The notes beneath the pieces are model-generated. The model had not been told where the DNA came from and searched no databases. It saw nothing but the letters and a program-made list of their open reading frames with translations. Positions 33,779 through 41,851 of a stretch of 46,445 nucleotides of DNA are shown piece after piece. How positions within the stretch are numbered: the first letter of the stretch is position 1; every line of letters begins with the position of its first letter. This DNA comes from Tethybacter castelli (lineage in GTDB: Bacteria > Pseudomonadota > Gammaproteobacteria > Tethybacterales > Tethybacteraceae), in assembly GCA_036679665.1 (NCBI GenBank), contig JAZHEJ010000043.1:1-46445 (forward strand), read 5' to 3'. The translations under genes and the position numbers were made by a program.

Positions 33779-34423
33779 ATGTACAAATTCTATCAATTGA
33801 GGCAACTGGTCTTGCTAGTCGCGCTAGGTATAATGCATGCGTCGTTGGCACAAGGCGCAGAAGGCACGATACGGCTCGCCGCGTTTGGCGATAGTTTGAT
33901 GGCAGGTTACGGTTTGTCGTCCACTGACGGCTTCACAAAGCAACTTGAAGATCATCTTAACGGACTAGGCTATAGCGTGGAAATAATCAATCAAGCGATT
34001 TCAGGTAATACTACGGCTGACGGATTGAACCGCATCGGGCAGGTTGTGCATGACCGCCCAGATGGCGTACTGCTCGGCCTTGGTTCAAATGATGCGTTGC
34101 GCCACCTCGCTCCGGATGCGGCTCACCAAAATCTTAACGCGATTATTGAGCGTCTGCGCCACGAGAATATTCCGGTAATGTTAATAGGTGCGCAGGCACC
34201 GCTCAACTGGGGGCTGCGTTATAAGAGTAATTTCGACTCGGTGTTTAAAAATCTGGCAGATGACCACGATCTGATTTTCTATCCGTTTATTCTTACCGGA
34301 GTTGCACTGGTGCCATCGCTTAATCAGACGGACGGTTTGCATCCCAATGCCGCCGGAGTGCAAGTAATGGTACGCAATATGGAACCGTACTTAACCTCGT
34401 TTCTTGATTCACTGCGAAGCTAG
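33779..34423 (+). CDS. tesA: Periplasmic SGNH/GDSL esterase, TesA type (acyl-CoA thioesterase I/lysophospholipase L1)
   Basis: Multifunctional esterase of the periplasm. The 214-residue product has a signal peptide (YKFYQLRQLVLLVALGIMHA) and the GDSL catalytic features: Ser in AFGDSLMAGYGLS, the oxyanion Gly/Asn in NQAISGNTTADG and LGLGSNDALR, and the Asp-His pair in QTDGLHPNAAG. ATG at 33779 is taken because upstream in-frame residues lack family similarity. It diverges directly from ybbA, the classical arrangement. Confidence 0.93.
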   Translation: MYKFYQLRQLVLLVALGIMHASLAQGAEGTIRLAAFGDSLMAGYGLSSTDGFTKQLEDHLNGLGYSVEIINQAISGNTTADGLNRIGQVVHDRPDGVLLGLGSNDALRHLAPDAAHQNLNAIIERLRHENIPVMLIGAQAPLNWGLRYKSNFDSVFKNLADDHDLIFYPFILTGVALVPSLNQTDGLHPNAAGVQVMVRNMEPYLTSFLDSLRS

Positions 34424-34431
34424 TTTGCTGT

Positions 34432-34929
34432 ATGCGACCAAGCAATTTTATTGGTATCGCAGTATGTGTGTTAGGCTTAGTTACCGCATATTATTTTTTC
34501 CAACTCTATTTGAGATTGCCGCCTTGTCCGTTATGTATTCTTGATCGATTTGTGCTTGCGGCAATGGGCATCATCTTCAGCGTGGGGCTGTTCGTTAAAA
34601 AAATCAATTATCGGTTAGCGTTACTAGGTTGTAATACTGTTATATTAAGTTTGGGATTATTGTTCGCAAGCAGGCATGTATGGTTGCAAAATCAACCGTA
34701 TGATGAGTCGCGCAGCTGTCTAGCTGAGGGGATGCAGGTGGATACTCTGATTGAGGTTATCCGCGGAGCGTTCGGTAGCGAGGTTGACTGCGGTTTAATT
34801 TTGTGGCAAGTGTTTGGCTTGACGATTCCTGATTTAACTTTGATATTGTTTATTGGTTTGGGAGTACTTCTAGGCACTCAGCTGTGGGGTATCCGCGAGG
34901 ACAAAATTGCAAACAGCTACGATCGATAA
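34432..34929 (+). CDS. dsbB: Disulfide bond formation protein DsbB
   Basis: Inner-membrane quinone-dependent oxidase that recharges DsbA. The 165-residue product has four hydrophobic segments and the two redox pairs: Cys32-Pro-Leu-Cys35 in LPPCPLCILDRF, and Cys96/Cys120 in RSCLAEG and VDCGLILW. RHVWLQ before the second pair is also typical. It lies eight bases after tesA and overlaps ribBA by 23 bases. dsbA is not in the window. Confidence 0.93.
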   Translation: MRPSNFIGIAVCVLGLVTAYYFFQLYLRLPPCPLCILDRFVLAAMGIIFSVGLFVKKINYRLALLGCNTVILSLGLLFASRHVWLQNQPYDESRSCLAEGMQVDTLIEVIRGAFGSEVDCGLILWQVFGLTIPDLTLILFIGLGVLLGTQLWGIREDKIANSYDR

Positions 34930-36001
34930 GGCCATCGCTCAATTACGCGAGGGGCGAATGATAATCCTCGCAGATGACGAGCAACGCGAAAACGAAGGCG
35001 ATTTTGTGATGGTGGCTCAGCTTGCCACACCAGAGGCAATATCGTTCATGGCTGAACACGCCCGCACTATCATTACTTTGGCGCTGACCTCAGAACGATG
35101 CGAAAAGCTCAAATTGCCGTTGCTGCCGCGCGACGACGCCAGCAGCCACGATACGGCTTTTACGGTGTCGATCGAAGCAGCTGATGGAGTGTCGACAGGA
35201 AGTTCTGCTCACGATAGGGCGCGTACAATCCGCGCCGCGGCCACACCAGATGCCAAACCTGGCGACTTGCATCGGCCGGGTCATGTATTTCCGCTCCGCG
35301 CTGTACCTGGCGGGGTGTTAAATCGCGCCGGGCATACTGAAGCCGCTTGCGATCTGGCCCAGCTCGCAGGATTTGTTCCGGCGGGAATTATTTCGGAAAT
35401 CCAGCTCGCAGACGGCAATATGGCCAGAATGGTAAATTTGGAAAAGATTTCACAACAGCATAATTTACCTTTGACTACCATTGCCAAACTGATTGCTTAT
35501 CGATGTGAAACCGAAACGTTGATCCGTAAGTGCGAAACCACATTAATCGAAACCGCGGTAGGCCAGTGTCATATGCACTTATATCGCGATGTACTCGGTG
35601 GCGACGAGCATATAGTGCTTGAATTCGGCGATGTCAGCACCGCCGACACACCGCTGGTACGTGTACTTGCTCAGCCTAATTTTTTAGATATTTGCGGGAT
35701 TAAAACGCCCCAGCGATCGTGGACTGTTACCCGAGCTATGCGCTGTATAGCTGACGCCGGGGTAGGGGTGATCGTAGCGCTTCATATTGGCAATCCGCAT
35801 CCGGTGGTGCTAGACAATCTAGCAAGTAAAGGTTCTTTGGGACAATCTCATTTAGTACGCACCTACGGTTTGGGTGCCCAGATTTTGCGCGATCTGGGGA
35901 TCAGTAAAATGCGTTTGTTATCCTCTCCGTTGCGTCTGCCTAGCATGGAAGGGTATGGATTGACGGTAGAACAAATCATCGGTTCAGAAAGCGAACTTTG
36001 A
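34907..36001 (+). CDS. ribBA: 3,4-dihydroxy-2-butanone 4-phosphate synthase with degenerate GTP cyclohydrolase II domain (RibBA/RibBX)
   Basis: The N-terminal domain makes the four-carbon unit for riboflavin from ribulose 5-phosphate. The 364-residue product shows ILADDEQRENEGDFVM at 20-35, SSHDTAFTVSIEAADGVSTG near 83, HRPGHVFPLRA and GHTEAACDLAQLAG, then EIQLADGNMARM. The C-terminal part (from about 205) has the GTP cyclohydrolase II fold pattern (VGQCHMHLYRDVLGGDEHIV, and LRDLGISKMRLLSS), but the zinc-binding cysteines and the catalytic region are missing: the segment reads FLDICGIKTPQRSW. It therefore cannot be expected to cyclise GTP; a separate RibA is needed elsewhere. Start TTG at 34907 has GAGG seven bases upstream; no ATG or GTG is available before residue 18. 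Confidence 0.92.
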   Translation: MQTATIDKAIAQLREGRMIILADDEQRENEGDFVMVAQLATPEAISFMAEHARTIITLALTSERCEKLKLPLLPRDDASSHDTAFTVSIEAADGVSTGSSAHDRARTIRAAATPDAKPGDLHRPGHVFPLRAVPGGVLNRAGHTEAACDLAQLAGFVPAGIISEIQLADGNMARMVNLEKISQQHNLPLTTIAKLIAYRCETETLIRKCETTLIETAVGQCHMHLYRDVLGGDEHIVLEFGDVSTADTPLVRVLAQPNFLDICGIKTPQRSWTVTRAMRCIADAGVGVIVALHIGNPHPVVLDNLASKGSLGQSHLVRTYGLGAQILRDLGISKMRLLSSPLRLPSMEGYGLTVEQIIGSESEL

Positions 36002-36002
36002 G

Positions 36003-36455
36003 ATGCACGAAGAAGTCGGATTAGAGCCGCTGGCGCTACCGGTGGCCATGGCCAAAGCAGACTATAACCATAAGCTGATGACGCCATATGTCACAAGCTT
36101 TACGGATTGTTTGGATCAATACCTTCGTGAACCCGGCTTACTGCGTCAGTTGGAAGTACCCGGCGCGCTTGAATTGTCTTATGCGCTAAACCTGCTTGCC
36201 CAAAGTTATCCCAAGCCGGCAGTGTTAGTTGCGCTCGGGTGCGTGGTGCGTGGCGAAACATATCACTTTGAAATCGTTTCTGAAGTATCCGCGCACGCAA
36301 TTCAGCGGGTTAGCGAAACCACCGGAATTCCGGTTATCAACGGCATACTCACCTGTAATAACGCGAAGCAAGCGCGACAAAGAATCCAGACCAAAGGTCA
36401 AGAAGCCGCTCGCGCCGCAATCAGGATGGCAAACTTAAGTGGTCGTATCACATGA
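36003..36455 (+). CDS. ribH: 6,7-dimethyl-8-ribityllumazine synthase
   Basis: Condenses the RibB product with the pyrimidine of the riboflavin pathway to give lumazine. The 150-residue product has EVPGALELSYALNLLAQ near 51, ALGCVVRGETYHFEIVSEVS near 77 with the catalytic His88 equivalent, and PVINGILTCNNAKQARQRI near 111. The usual LTTD-x-EQA is altered to LTCNNAKQA, a small deviation. ATG at 36003 is one base after the ribBA stop. Start overlaps with nusB follow, the standard ribBA-ribH-nusB order. Confidence 0.93.
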   Translation: MHEEVGLEPLALPVAMAKADYNHKLMTPYVTSFTDCLDQYLREPGLLRQLEVPGALELSYALNLLAQSYPKPAVLVALGCVVRGETYHFEIVSEVSAHAIQRVSETTGIPVINGILTCNNAKQARQRIQTKGQEAARAAIRMANLSGRIT

Positions 36456-36898
36456 ATAGTAGCCCTGATACGCGCCGGCAGGCAAGAATCCAGGCTTTGC
36501 AGTCCGTATACGCTGTGCAAAACCAATCATCCGTCCAAAACCTTACTGCAATAGCCGGAACTATCGCTGGTTTGATAGCCGGCGAAGATGACCAAAAAAC
36601 ATGTACTCCGCCCGATAAAGAGTTACTTGAGACTTTGTTGATCGGTTTTCAAGAACAGCATGTCCAAGCCGAACAAATATTGCAAGGAATTATGGATACG
36701 AAAATTGATGCGATCAATCCGATTGAGCGAGCGGTGCTTGCGCTTGCCGTACTAGAAATGCTCGTTCGCCCCGGAACGCCGCGCGCGGTGGTTATCAACG
36801 AATGGATGGAGGTGGCCAAGCAGTTCGGTGCTCCTAAAGGCCACAAATTAATTAACGCTATCTTAGATAGCATACCGTCAAAAATTGCCACAAATTAA
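36452..36898 (+). CDS. nusB: Transcription antitermination factor NusB
   Basis: RNA-binding partner of S10 (NusE) in rRNA antitermination. The 148-residue product has the start SPDTRRQARIQALQSVYAVQ and the helices DAINPIERAVLALAVLEML and RAVVINEWMEVAKQFGAPKG, then INAILDSI, all typical. ATG overlaps the ribH stop (ATGA). Three bases separate it from the thiL fusion, so the run ribBA-ribH-nusB-thiL is one unit. Confidence 0.94.
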   Translation: MNSSPDTRRQARIQALQSVYAVQNQSSVQNLTAIAGTIAGLIAGEDDQKTCTPPDKELLETLLIGFQEQHVQAEQILQGIMDTKIDAINPIERAVLALAVLEMLVRPGTPRAVVINEWMEVAKQFGAPKGHKLINAILDSIPSKIATN

Positions 36899-36901
36899 GT
36901 A

Positions 36902-38323
36902 ATGCTTGAGCATGAGCTCATCGAGCGCTTTTTTTTGCGCCCTGTCAAAGCTCAGAACATCAAACTAGGCATCGGGGATGATGCCGCGATATTGTTGGCT
37001 CACCAGCCGCTGGCGGTAACTTGCGACACCCTGGTCGCGGGTACGCATTTTGTTGCCGACACCGACCCTTATTTTTTAGGGCGTAAAGCGTTAGCGGTGA
37101 ATTTGTCGGATTTGGCGGCAATGGGCGCTGTTCCCGCTTATGCGTTACTTGCGTTGGCGATACCGGATATCCAATCGAAATGGTTAGAGGAATTCGCACG
37201 TGGTTTTTGGTCGTTGAGTGATGAATATCAGCTCGAATTAATCGGAGGTGATCTAGTCTATTCTGCGCGGGCAACAATCACTTTAACCGCATTCGGGCAT
37301 TTACCTGACAGCCCGTTGCGCCAGGACGGAGCCTTTGTTGATGATGATTTATGGTTGTCAGGGTCGATAGGTGCCGCTTTGGCGCAGTTACGCAGTGATT
37401 GTCCGGCATCTCACAACAGTACTTTGCACAATCCCGCGCCGCGCGTGGGGCTAGGTAGGCAACTAGCTAGTTGTGCTAGCGCCGCAATTGATTTGTCAGA
37501 TGGATTGTGCGCAGCCACATTAGCGCTGTCTCGCAAGTCGCAAGTTGGTCTTGAGATTGAAGCGAAGCAGGTTCCAATCAGTTCTGCATTAAAACTCAAA
37601 AAGGGCATTGGCCGGTTTGAAGATGCGATTTGTGGAGGCGAAGACTACGAGTTGTTGTTTACAGCCGCAAAAAAGCACCGACAGACAATCGCAAATTTTG
37701 CTACCGAACAAATTTCAATCAACAGAATAGGGCGAGTAATAAAGCGAGAACAGGTCGTGGCTAAATTAAATGATCAAGTCATTGATTTTGCGAGTTTAGA
37801 AGCAAAGGTTTATCAGCATTTTGCAAAATCGAAAACTGATTTGCCAGCTGATTTGCTATCACTTGCCCATACGCTTGGCACATTGCTCAAAGAATCGAAT
37901 AATAAGCTGGCGGTGGCAGAATCGTGTACCGGTGGAATGCTAGCTAGTTATCTGACTGAACCAAGTGGATCTTCGATGTGGTTTGAAGGTGGGTTCGTTA
38001 CATATTCTTCCACTAGTAAAAACAAATATTTAGATGTTTCTTTGGAACTAATTTCTAGGGCTGGAGTAGTCAGTACCACAGTGGCTGAAGCGATGGTTCG
38101 AGGGGTGCTTGCTAGCGTCAATACCGCAACCGCGGCGATAGCTGTCACGGGCTGGGCAGGACCCGGTGCCGGAGAAAACCAATCAGCGGGCACCGTTTGT
38201 ATTGGTTGGGCGGCAAATAGTCAAATCAGCAGCCAGCAGTATTTTTTTTCAGGCAATCGTCATACGATAAGAGTCCAGGCGGTACGCGTTGCCATGCAGG
38301 AAATGTGTTTGCGTCTAAAATAG
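36902..38323 (+). CDS. thiL: ThiL-PncC fusion: thiamine-monophosphate kinase and nicotinamide-nucleotide amidase
   Basis: One open frame of 473 residues encodes two complete-looking enzymes. Residues 1-312 are ThiL, which makes thiamine diphosphate: LGIGDDAAILL, VTCDTLVAGTHFV, LAVNLSDLAAMGA, IGGDLV, AIDLSDGLCA and GGEDYELLF. Residues 313-473 are a PncC (CinA C-terminal) domain, which deamidates NMN to salvage pyridine nucleotide: KLAVAESCTGGMLA (catalytic Ser about 341), GGFVTYSSTSKNKYL, VVSTTVAEAM, VTGWAGPGAGE with Trp where Ile is usual, and AGTVCIGWA. pgpA, which commonly follows thiL in gammaproteobacteria, is absent. No frameshift or internal stop separates the halves, so the fusion is real in this sequence. 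Confidence 0.92.
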   Translation: MLEHELIERFFLRPVKAQNIKLGIGDDAAILLAHQPLAVTCDTLVAGTHFVADTDPYFLGRKALAVNLSDLAAMGAVPAYALLALAIPDIQSKWLEEFARGFWSLSDEYQLELIGGDLVYSARATITLTAFGHLPDSPLRQDGAFVDDDLWLSGSIGAALAQLRSDCPASHNSTLHNPAPRVGLGRQLASCASAAIDLSDGLCAATLALSRKSQVGLEIEAKQVPISSALKLKKGIGRFEDAICGGEDYELLFTAAKKHRQTIANFATEQISINRIGRVIKREQVVAKLNDQVIDFASLEAKVYQHFAKSKTDLPADLLSLAHTLGTLLKESNNKLAVAESCTGGMLASYLTEPSGSSMWFEGGFVTYSSTSKNKYLDVSLELISRAGVVSTTVAEAMVRGVLASVNTATAAIAVTGWAGPGAGENQSAGTVCIGWAANSQISSQQYFFSGNRHTIRVQAVRVAMQEMCLRLK

Positions 38324-38349
38324 CCAATTAATTATTTAAACAAATTGCT

Positions 38350-39066
38350 ATGGTGAAAAAAATTGCTTTGCTGGCAGTCGTGGTTATCGCGATTGTGATA
38401 GCGTATCCGTACGCAAAAGATTACCTTACCTTTGACGCTATCAAAGCTCAGCAAGCTATTTTTGAACAGTATTATGAAGAAAACACCTTGCTGGTGTTGC
38501 TAGTTTTTTTTGTGGGTTATATAGCTGTCACCGCATTATCGTTGCCTGGTGCGCTAATTATGACTTTGGCTGCCGGGGCATTGTTTGGCGTGCTGGTGGG
38601 AGTTTTGCTGGTATCGTTTGCGAGTAGCATCGGCGCGACGCTGGCTTTTTTAGTAGCGCGGTTTTTAGTCGGCGAATCGCTGCAAAAAAAGTACGGCGAC
38701 AAACTCGAAAAATTTAACGAAGGGGTACGTCGTGAAGGGGCATTTTACTTATTTGCGATGCGTTTGATACCGGCGTTTCCATTTTTTCTAATTAATATTT
38801 TGATGGCGCTGACGACATTGCGCGCGATAACTTTCTACTGGGTATCTCAGTTGGGTATGCTTGCCGGTACAGTAGTGTATGTCAACGCCGGTACCCAGCT
38901 GGCAGTAATTGATTCGCCTGCAGGTATATTCTCATTACCATTGATCGCATCATTCGCATTGTTAGGCATTGTTCCGATCGTGGCCAAAAAAATTATCGGC
39001 ATTATCCGTAAACGCTCAGGACATGGTGGCGAAATGGATGTGTCTACTTCCCCCCAGGAAAAATAA
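38350..39066 (+). CDS. TVP38/TMEM64-family (DedA-like) membrane protein
   Basis: Polytopic membrane protein of 238 residues with about six hydrophobic helices. The family core is visible: FFVGYIAVTALSLPGALIM, AAGALFGVLVGVLLVSFASS, LAFLVARFLVGES, and the FAMRLIPAFPFFLINILMAL segment, then the RAITFYWVSQLGMLAGTVVY helix. Proteins of this superfamily are lipid scramblases or transport proteins related to DedA; substrate unknown. The stop is followed without a gap by the flavoprotein gene (39067). This pairing recurs in other bacteria and suggests one function. A short charged C-terminal tail ends the protein. Confidence 0.88.
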   Translation: MVKKIALLAVVVIAIVIAYPYAKDYLTFDAIKAQQAIFEQYYEENTLLVLLVFFVGYIAVTALSLPGALIMTLAAGALFGVLVGVLLVSFASSIGATLAFLVARFLVGESLQKKYGDKLEKFNEGVRREGAFYLFAMRLIPAFPFFLINILMALTTLRAITFYWVSQLGMLAGTVVYVNAGTQLAVIDSPAGIFSLPLIASFALLGIVPIVAKKIIGIIRKRSGHGGEMDVSTSPQEK

Positions 39067-40515
39067 ATGGCAAAATATGAATACAACCTTATTGTGATTG
39101 GCGCAGGCTCTGCGGGGCTGGTTACTTCGATAATAGCAGCAGGGGCCAAGGCAAAAGTAGCATTGGTAGAAAAACATCGCATGGGAGGCGATTGTCTGAA
39201 CACGGGCTGTGTACCGTCCAAGGCTTTGATCAGATCAGCATCTTTTATGCGCGATATTAAGCGTTGCGAGAAACTCGGTTTCAAGAATGTCACGGTCGAC
39301 TTTGATTTTGCCGATGTTATGGAACGAGTCAGCTCAGTAATCAAAAAAATCGAGCCGCATGATTCGATTGAACGCTATACCAAAGAGGGGGTGGACTGCT
39401 TCGAAGACGAGGCGGAAATCATTTCTCCTCATGAGGTTAAGGTTGGCGATCGCACGTTGACAACGAGGTCAATTGCTATTTGCGCAGGGGCACGACCTTT
39501 AGTCCCTGATATAGCCAATCTTGAACAGGCGCCGCATTACACATCCGATACGGTTTGGGATATGCGCGAACAACCCAAACGGCTAATTGTGTTAGGTGGC
39601 GGTCCTATCGGGTCAGAATTGACACAAGCATTCGCATACCTAGGCAGTGATGTAACCCAGGTCCAGAATGTTGATCAGCTGTTACAGCGTGAAGATCCCG
39701 AAGCGGCCAAACCGGTTCTTGATGCGGTTATTGATGCGGGAGTTCGGGTACTATTAGACACCGTTGCTAATGAATGTCAACGAACCGACGACGGCTGGAA
39801 ACTTATTTGTGAAAGTAAAGGCGGCGGGATTCATGAAATACCTTTTGATGTGTTACTGGTGGCGACAGGACGCGTCCCGAACGGACATCTCGTTCCAGGA
39901 TTAAAAGAAGTGGGGGTTAAAGTCAACGACCGCGGCGCGATTGAGGTTGACCAATACCTTAGAACCGCTGTCCCCAACATTTATGCTTGCGGAGACATTA
40001 TCGGTTCATATCAGTTTACTCATACCGCAGGCCATGCGGCTTTTTTCTGCGCAATGAATGCGCTTTTTTCACCGCTGGTGAAACTGAAAATAGATTGGTC
40101 AGTGGTACCGTGGTGTACATTTACTCATCCGGAAGTTGCGCGAGTTGGCCTCAATGAGATGGAAGCCAAAGCCCAGGGTATCAGCTATGAAAAGCATGTC
40201 TATGGCATTGATGATTTGGATCGAGCGATCGCAGATCAAGAAGCTGAAGGATTTATCAAATTGTTAGTCAAGCCAAACAGCAAAGGCGAGCTGTTGGGGG
40301 TGACCATAGTTGGCGATCACGCTGGCGATTTGTTGCATGAATATGTGGTGGCAATGCGAGGCGGATTAAAACTTGGCGATATTGTCAAAGCTATTCACGT
40401 TTACCCGACTTTGGCTGAAGCTAACAAATACGCAGCCGGGGTTTGGCGTAAGGCAACTTTGTCGCCACGATTGCTTTCGATAGCTACCAAAGTTAACAAC
40501 TTTTTTCGCGGCTAA
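39067..40515 (+). CDS. Pyridine nucleotide-disulfide oxidoreductase (mercuric-reductase/lipoamide dehydrogenase-like)
   Basis: Flavoprotein of 482 residues with the class I redox disulfide CLNTGC in MGGDCLNTGCVPSKAL near residue 39, FAD motif LIVIGAGSAGLVTSIIAAGA at 9-28, NAD motif IVLGGGPIGSEL near 174, and GDIIGSYQFTHTAGHAAFF near 311. The C-terminal domain has HVYPTLAEANKYAAG with the catalytic His-Glu type helix. No mercury-binding terminal cysteine pair is seen, so a mercuric reductase is unlikely. The partner of the TVP38 protein upstream; the substrate is unknown. Stop codons of this and the leftward CorB-like gene overlap. Confidence 0.88.
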   Translation: MAKYEYNLIVIGAGSAGLVTSIIAAGAKAKVALVEKHRMGGDCLNTGCVPSKALIRSASFMRDIKRCEKLGFKNVTVDFDFADVMERVSSVIKKIEPHDSIERYTKEGVDCFEDEAEIISPHEVKVGDRTLTTRSIAICAGARPLVPDIANLEQAPHYTSDTVWDMREQPKRLIVLGGGPIGSELTQAFAYLGSDVTQVQNVDQLLQREDPEAAKPVLDAVIDAGVRVLLDTVANECQRTDDGWKLICESKGGGIHEIPFDVLLVATGRVPNGHLVPGLKEVGVKVNDRGAIEVDQYLRTAVPNIYACGDIIGSYQFTHTAGHAAFFCAMNALFSPLVKLKIDWSVVPWCTFTHPEVARVGLNEMEAKAQGISYEKHVYGIDDLDRAIADQEAEGFIKLLVKPNSKGELLGVTIVGDHAGDLLHEYVVAMRGGLKLGDIVKAIHVYPTLAEANKYAAGVWRKATLSPRLLSIATKVNNFFRG

Positions 40516-41762
40516 TCGTTCTCTTCTGATGATCCGGTCGCCTGACGGGCGATTCGTACTGTAACTATACGCTGTTCTTCCATTTCCATGACCACGATAG
40601 TGGTATTGTCAATTGATATTTGCGTGCCCACTTGCGGATAGCTACCTAATTCGTCCACGATCAAAGTTGCCATTGTCGTACCACGATCCTCTGGTAACTG
40701 AAACAAATAGCGGAGATTTACCTCGCGGACAGAAGTATCACCGCTAACAATCGCCACGTCAACTCGTTGCCCGTCTGCGGCAGGTTCGGTTTCGGTGCTT
40801 TGCTGTGTCACCGTCCTAAACAAGTGGCGAATGTAATCAGCCAGGGTAATCATGCCCACTAATCCGCCATATTCATCCGCGATTAAGCAAATGCCGTCAG
40901 GTCTTTTTACTAATTCGCGCAACGCGCTGACCGGATCGATGGTTTCAGGCAAAAAGAACGGTTCGGAAGCTAGCTTGTTCAACTGCTGTTTAGTTAAAGC
41001 TTTTTGTCGATGTTTGGCAAGCACCTTATGAACATTCAAAATTCCGATCACATTGTTCAAGCCGTCATTGCAAAGCGGCAAGCACACGTATGTGCTTTTG
41101 TACAACTTATTTATGATGTGTTCAAAAGAATCCGATATATCAACATGCTCAATATCGGATTGGTCGGACATTATGTCACGAACTGCCAGCTCGTGCAGGC
41201 CGATTAATTTATACAGCATTGCTTTTTGATGTTCATCCACTTCGGCGAGCGTGTTCTTATCTTGTACGATGGCAAGTAATTCAGGCACTGCCAAGGTGCT
41301 GCGCGAAGGGGCAGATTTTTCTGGAATATCTTTGCTGACAACCTTTGCTATCAGTTTGCTCAACAATTTTCCGATGGGCAGTATTTTGATAAGTGCCAAC
41401 ACCCACAGCGAACTGTGGCTAGCGATGCTATCGGCAAAACGCACTCCAATGGCCTTAGGTGTTATTTCCGCGAAAATCAAAATTACTAGGGTGGTGACGA
41501 TACTCGTCACCGACAGTACTGCTTGGCTGTCGCTGATTAGTCTGACCGCTAACAATGTCGCCAACGAAGCGATAACCACATTCGCAAAGTTATTCCATAA
41601 TAATATTGTCGCCAACAAACTGTCCATATCTTCCAACAGCTTTAATGCGGCCCGGGCACCACGATGTCCGTGGTGGGCTTTCATTTTCAGGTTATGGCGT
41701 TTGGCGGTCAACATGCTAGTCTCGATCATTGAGAACATGCTCGAAAGCACCAAGGCCACCAA
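40512..41762 (-). CDS. CNNM/CorC-type membrane protein with CBS pair (CorB/YfjD-like)
   Basis: Inner-membrane protein implicated in magnesium or cobalt handling, of 416 residues from TTG at 41762. It has the DUF21 transmembrane domain (residues 1-155, three or four helices, LVILIFAEITPKAIGVRFAD), two CBS domains at about 195-320 (MSDQSDIEHVDI, GICLIADEYGGLVGMITLADY), and a C-terminal CorC domain with NLRYLFQLPEDRGTTMATL. The open frame continues upstream of TTG with NTLVILILVALVL, which matches the family's first helix, but contains no ATG, GTG or TTG before a stop; the true start may be a rare codon such as ATT or CTG. It is isolated and diverges from ilvE. Confidence 0.88.
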   Translation of the reverse strand: MVALVLSSMFSMIETSMLTAKRHNLKMKAHHGHRGARAALKLLEDMDSLLATILLWNNFANVVIASLATLLAVRLISDSQAVLSVTSIVTTLVILIFAEITPKAIGVRFADSIASHSSLWVLALIKILPIGKLLSKLIAKVVSKDIPEKSAPSRSTLAVPELLAIVQDKNTLAEVDEHQKAMLYKLIGLHELAVRDIMSDQSDIEHVDISDSFEHIINKLYKSTYVCLPLCNDGLNNVIGILNVHKVLAKHRQKALTKQQLNKLASEPFFLPETIDPVSALRELVKRPDGICLIADEYGGLVGMITLADYIRHLFRTVTQQSTETEPAADGQRVDVAIVSGDTSVREVNLRYLFQLPEDRGTTMATLIVDELGSYPQVGTQISIDNTTIVVMEMEEQRIVTVRIARQATGSSEEND

Positions 41763-41851
41763 GATTAGGATAACCAGGGTATTAATTGGAATAAAATGCC
41801 AAGAGTAAGAATTATTCTTTGTTGCGATTACGCTACTTAATCTATATTATA

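Noticed and set aside
39067..40515. Mercuric reductase.
   Set aside because: No C-terminal cysteine pair, no MerT/MerP/MerR neighbours; only the general family is supported.
41251..41808. Rightward open frame of 185 codons opposite the CorB-like gene.
   Set aside because: Antisense shadow of a conserved gene; no family pattern and biased by the opposite codon usage.
41822..41850. TTGCGA-N17-TATTAT as ilvE promoter.
   Set aside because: The start of transcription would fall after the GTG start codon of ilvE, so it does not fit that gene.
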